DNA of 25,435 nucleotides from CAYWMP01 sp964459445 (GTDB lineage: Bacteria > Desulfobacterota > DSM-4660 > Desulfatiglandales > HGW-15): assembly GCA_964459445.1 (NCBI GenBank), contig CAYWMP010000078.1, positions 1-25,435 on the forward strand, read 5' to 3'. The position numbers and the translations under genes were made by a program. This document shows, piece after piece, positions 23,801-25,435 of the stretch. A model generated the notes under the pieces. It made no database searches. It was not told the origin of the DNA and worked only from the letters and a program-made list of their open reading frames with translations. How positions within the stretch are numbered: the first letter of the stretch is position 1; every line of letters begins with the position of its first letter.

Positions 23801-24721
23801 AGTCCAGATCCAACTGTTCAGGCACCCTTCGATCCACAGACGCTGAATAGGTATACCTACTGCGGCAACAGCCCACTAAACTACATTGATCCGAGTGGTT
23901 ATGGCTTTTTCAGTTGGATTAAAAGAAAAATTAAAAAAGTTGTTACAACGGTTATATCGGCAGTTGTGACAGTTGTAGTTACTGCTGCCACCGGAAACCC
24001 TGTTTTGGGTGCCATGGCAGGTGGCGCTATATCTGCGGCGATAAATGGTGGAGGCCTGAAGGAGATTTTCGTAAGCGCAGTGCTTTCAGGATTGACTTAT
24101 GGAGCAAGTCAAGCTATACCGCCACCCATTACTGAACAAGCACGTAATTTGGGTTTCTCGTGTTTTCCTACTGGACCTGAGCCATCTTTCGATCTAGTGA
24201 AGGCAGGAAGCCAAGCACTGATTTATGCTGCGGTCGCTGGTATACACGCTGGTATTTCAGATGAAGACATGGGTTATTCTATGCTTACAGGGGCCGCAGC
24301 TGGTTTTAGTAGTTATGCAGCTAGTACCCTGCCAAAGGTCCCAGTTTTTGTCAATTCGTTGAGTGAGCAAAATGGTGTCATATACTCGGACGATGGAGAA
24401 GTAATAGACGAGGTTGGGATTGAGTCCAACTCTGTTTTTGAAACAGCTGGGGATGCTGCAGCTCTGGTTACTGGGTTAAAGGGAGCATTTAGCCTCGGAA
24501 AATTATCATTCAAATCTCTAAAGGCTCTTATTCGAGCCAAAACACCTCCTTTTTCAAGTTTTAGTAAAGGAGAGAAATGGTTCATTCGGCAATTGCGCAT
24601 TAAAGCTGGTCCAAGTGTAGCGAAGGACTATCAAAAACTTGCACCCTTCGTGAATAAAGGAGCTCGACATGAGGTTATGAAATCACTATCAAAAAAATAT
24701 GACATCAAGTTTCCTTATTAG
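20027..24721 (+). CDS. Large SpvB/TcdB-Rhs polymorphic toxin-type protein, 5' end missing or fused
   Basis: From the GTG at 20027 it is 1564 residues. Coding similarity begins earlier in the same frame (YELNYGTESNSGRSR near 19694, typical of SpvB), with a stop at 19574 and no start codon between, so the natural N-terminus is absent. Order: FG-GAP repeats (to about residue 285); TcdB-middle region with DGFDNLTIMDYTYSGG and REFRGFEQV; YD repeats such as YTYDAFGRPEQVDYPDGG (about 540-1150); Rhs core with HLGSSTAVTD, YNYGARLYDPIIGRFTSPDP and NRYTYCGNSPLNYIDPSG (DPSG at 1288). A 273-residue variable tail follows: a hydrophobic pretoxin stretch and a basic C-terminus (KGEKWFIRQLRIKAG) of unrecognised activity. 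In such proteins the shell encloses the cleaved tip. No export signal is visible because the 5' end is lost. Confidence 0.82.
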   Translation: MFLADTNADGKADLIKFNTSGTVYTFLSNGDGTFDEANYHTNDGPGGAGKGYVNIADINGDGRVDLIKHDSGGAVYTYITNSDGSFSTSYHTTNGPGGDGENKVTLADSNGDGKADLIKLDSDVSNVYVYNFLSNGDGTFDSNYSTNTSAVPNIHVADINTDGLTDLIRYKDDGTVHMYPSKGDGTFDGNYFSHTGPGGEGSGLVHFADVNGDGYTDLIKQKTDGTVYTYLAHGDGTFEDDRSNSGPGGDGEGLVHFADVNGDRLGDLIKHSNDGTVYTYVANGDSPAGLLTAMRNTPGASIDLEYESSSSYQNTLLPFVLYTVSSMSVDDGFDNLTIMDYTYSGGLYDHQTREFRGFEQVKQTNHNDTTVETWYHQEEYLKGRQYKVEAKDSLGELLTETNLTWEKVYLTGSNGIWAFVKLVRKRTENYDDETVFVQKDYIYDDEDETYTEKAGNLIETVSSGRDAESITKINVYENVGDWVWRLTQATLLNEASSKVRETTYEYEADTGNLLAKEYWHEEGTNPRMTMTYDTYGNPETLTDARLNLTTTEFDVETHTFPVRIIYPETNGVSHIKEFGYNDTIGKVAWEKDVNGNETSYTYDAFGRPEQVDYPDGGQAGTIYYDYALPRQKITWIKENGVGNTIDKYEYRDGLGRLIQAITFGEDNKSIITRIHYDEMGRKYLVEGPFFASGVGYPKEPPTEYPWQQTFYDDRGRPVRVDSPDAEHGTITATISYSGFSTIMQDPDGAKKTETKDYLGRVIQVIEHGDYEQQYITRYEYNAAGDPLKTIDAENNETIITYDTLGRKRTIQDADMGYWAYTYDDNGNLKTQTDAKNQTITFTYDELNRVTDNVYTESGTTTEIQSPVTYTYDLAVNGTGRLSSVSNSKVTTAFNEYDVMGREKSVSKIIDGDPAEYTTDFEYDYSGKLTRIIYPDGFDVSYGYYPGSGLMRSVMGSDLVEYAVYTQYEPTGKTGQVNNGNETATRYSYDSWSTRLTGIITADPTYKPENDILNREYNYTPAGDISKITNDLKGITYEYEYDKLHRLVGETSTGTQPPTNYTVLSFDHDDPNHAHAVSEITLNSEVYSYFYDGNGNMTGGPDATDPANVTSRALTYNADNMPIQIDHANGVVEFVYDGDGKRAKKIVLGGSVTYYIGGHFEIKAGVITKHIFSGDTRIASIVGSSVYYFHKDHLGSSTAVTDANAVVVETTEHSPFGAIREHTGSDVTNYRFTDQELDPETGLYNYGARLYDPIIGRFTSPDPTVQAPFDPQTLNRYTYCGNSPLNYIDPSGYGFFSWIKRKIKKVVTTVISAVVTVVVTAATGNPVLGAMAGGAISAAINGGGLKEIFVSAVLSGLTYGASQAIPPPITEQARNLGFSCFPTGPEPSFDLVKAGSQALIYAAVAGIHAGISDEDMGYSMLTGAAAGFSSYAASTLPKVPVFVNSLSEQNGVIYSDDGEVIDEVGIESNSVFETAGDAAALVTGLKGAFSLGKLSFKSLKALIRAKTPPFSSFSKGEKWFIRQLRIKAGPSVAKDYQKLAPFVNKGARHEVMKSLSKKYDIKFPY

Positions 24722-24728
24722 GATCATT

Positions 24729-25286
24729 ATGAAAAAATTTTTCAAAAAGAAAAGCGCTGATACGACTGTAAAAGACCACTTTAATAAATATTTAGGCACC
24801 TCAATAGAGGAATCACAACATGGTTTTGAGGAGAAAGAATTCTGCTACTGCCTTGTTAAGATCCCCTTTGAATTCGATAACACTGACAAAGGGGAAAGCA
24901 TTTTGCTAGTATCAAAACTGGTCGAACTTGCTGACAGACAAAACGGTGATATCAATAGTTTTTCCGGTGATACACTGGCAATATTCTTTGGACTGCCTTT
25001 GCCGGACAAGGACCTGTACCGTGACATATTAGGTTTCGTTCAACAAGTTGTTGAGATGAAGAAAAATATAAAAGTGCTTATCGGAGAGGACAAAGGATTG
25101 TATGGACGTTTTGGCTATGAAAATCGGTATTTGGTTACGGTACTTAGCAGAAACCTTACCATTGACCATGAAAGATTACAGACATTAGCAGAAGGTAATG
25201 TTTACATACAAAACAATTTGGCTATGAAATTTAAACCTTTTAAGAAAATTCAAGGTGCCATTATATTAGGTGGCTCTGAAAAATAG
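24729..25286 (+). CDS. Candidate immunity protein with degenerate nucleotide-cyclase-like fold
   Basis: A 185-residue cytoplasmic protein starting MKKFFKKKSAD. An AGGA ribosome site overlaps the TAG of the Rhs gene 8 bp upstream; the frame also opens earlier at 24699, inside the Rhs tail. Residues about 38-162 follow the order of a class III adenylate/guanylate cyclase homology domain: a KLVELADRQNGDINSFSGD segment, AIFFGLP with an acidic continuation, VLIGEDKGLYGRFGYENRYLVTVLS, and HERLQTLAEGNVYI. The first metal-binding Asp region (DIxGFT in active enzymes) reads CLVKIPFEFD, so catalysis is unlikely. Genes directly behind an Rhs tip usually encode its immunity protein. The fold call is from motif spacing by eye, and the immunity role is inferred from position. 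Confidence 0.6.
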   Translation: MKKFFKKKSADTTVKDHFNKYLGTSIEESQHGFEEKEFCYCLVKIPFEFDNTDKGESILLVSKLVELADRQNGDINSFSGDTLAIFFGLPLPDKDLYRDILGFVQQVVEMKKNIKVLIGEDKGLYGRFGYENRYLVTVLSRNLTIDHERLQTLAEGNVYIQNNLAMKFKPFKKIQGAIILGGSEK

Positions 25287-25308
25287 GTAGAGTAGCTTCC
25301 CCGCCGCC

Positions 25309-25345
25309 ATACCCTTAAGGGGAAAAGGGGACGTCCATAAATAAA
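25309..25345 (+). repeat. Palindrome-rich leader ahead of a REP-associated transposase
   Basis: CCCTTAAGGG and, shortly after, GGACGTCC are perfect palindromes separated by a short purine run, followed by an A+T-rich ATAAATAAATAATTAAG stretch. They directly precede a RAYT start, where the recognition hairpins of these transposases usually lie. The link is inferred from position. Confidence 0.45.
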
Positions 25346-25389
25346 TAATTAAGTTGCCGCAGAGACCGTGATGCTTTATAAATCCAACT

Positions 25390-25435
25390 ATGCCCAGACT
25401 TGCAAGATTAGACGCCCCCGGAGTCATCCACCATG
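25390..25435 (+). CDS. REP-associated tyrosine transposase (RAYT, Y1_Tnp), 3' partial
   Basis: Only the first 15 codons fall in the window: MPRLARLDAPGVIHH, then the sequence ends. This is the highly recognisable N-terminus of the IS200-like Y1 transposase family that mobilises or maintains REP-type palindromes; the usual continuation is V-M-I-R-G. The catalytic HUH and Tyr residues lie beyond the edge. No ribosome site is obvious. It marks the right side of the Rhs region as mobile or plastic DNA. Confidence 0.75.
   Translation, partial: MPRLARLDAPGVIHH

Overview
The window looks like part of a draft genome or metagenome bin from an anaerobic, sulfate-reducer-like member of the Desulfobacterota (former Deltaproteobacteria). 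This is inferred from gene content: an anaerobic Ni-Fe CO dehydrogenase cluster, a xanthine-oxidase-type molybdoenzyme without an FAD subunit, several short inverted-repeat elements and the start of a REP-associated transposase. No rRNA or tRNA gene and no CRISPR array was seen. Two 100-N scaffold gaps are each flanked by an exact 55-bp duplication, so they are probably assembly artefacts that hide no sequence.

Left block (1-3570, + strand): a cooS-cooF-FNOR cluster (CO dehydrogenase, four-cluster ferredoxin, FAD/NAD(P) oxidoreductase). It should oxidise CO, or reduce CO2, and exchange electrons with pyridine nucleotides. cooS is cut by the window edge, but all C-cluster ligands and the proton-path histidines are present. 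Next come a D-2-hydroxyacid dehydrogenase (- strand), a divergent SMR-type small efflux protein and an NADP-type isocitrate dehydrogenase (+ strand).

Middle block (6890-17421, all - strand). In transcription order it holds a two-gene xanthine-oxidase-family hydroxylase (Mo subunit, then 2Fe-2S subunit), a 3-hydroxyacyl-CoA dehydrogenase with an XRE-cupin regulator, and a peptide/nickel/opine-type ABC importer. The importer consists of a Tat-exported binding protein, two permeases and one double ATPase. The arrangement suggests uptake and oxidation of an organic substrate under control of the XRE-cupin regulator, but the substrate cannot be read from the sequence.

Right block (about 17600-25435, + strand): an accessory island of lower-GC, atypical genes. 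An uncharacterised protein with a hydrophobic C-terminus is followed by a pentapeptide-repeat membrane protein. That frame runs by a -1 shift into a very large SpvB/TcdB-Rhs protein with seven FG-GAP/VCBS repeats, YD repeats, an Rhs core ending in DPSG and a variable tail of about 270 residues. Directly behind it lies a small gene whose product resembles a degenerate class III nucleotide-cyclase domain and sits in the immunity-gene position. The window ends in the first codons of a REP-associated tyrosine transposase. Three inverted-repeat elements (6619-6741, 10565-10770, 17632-17811) have different ends but share a central hairpin core.
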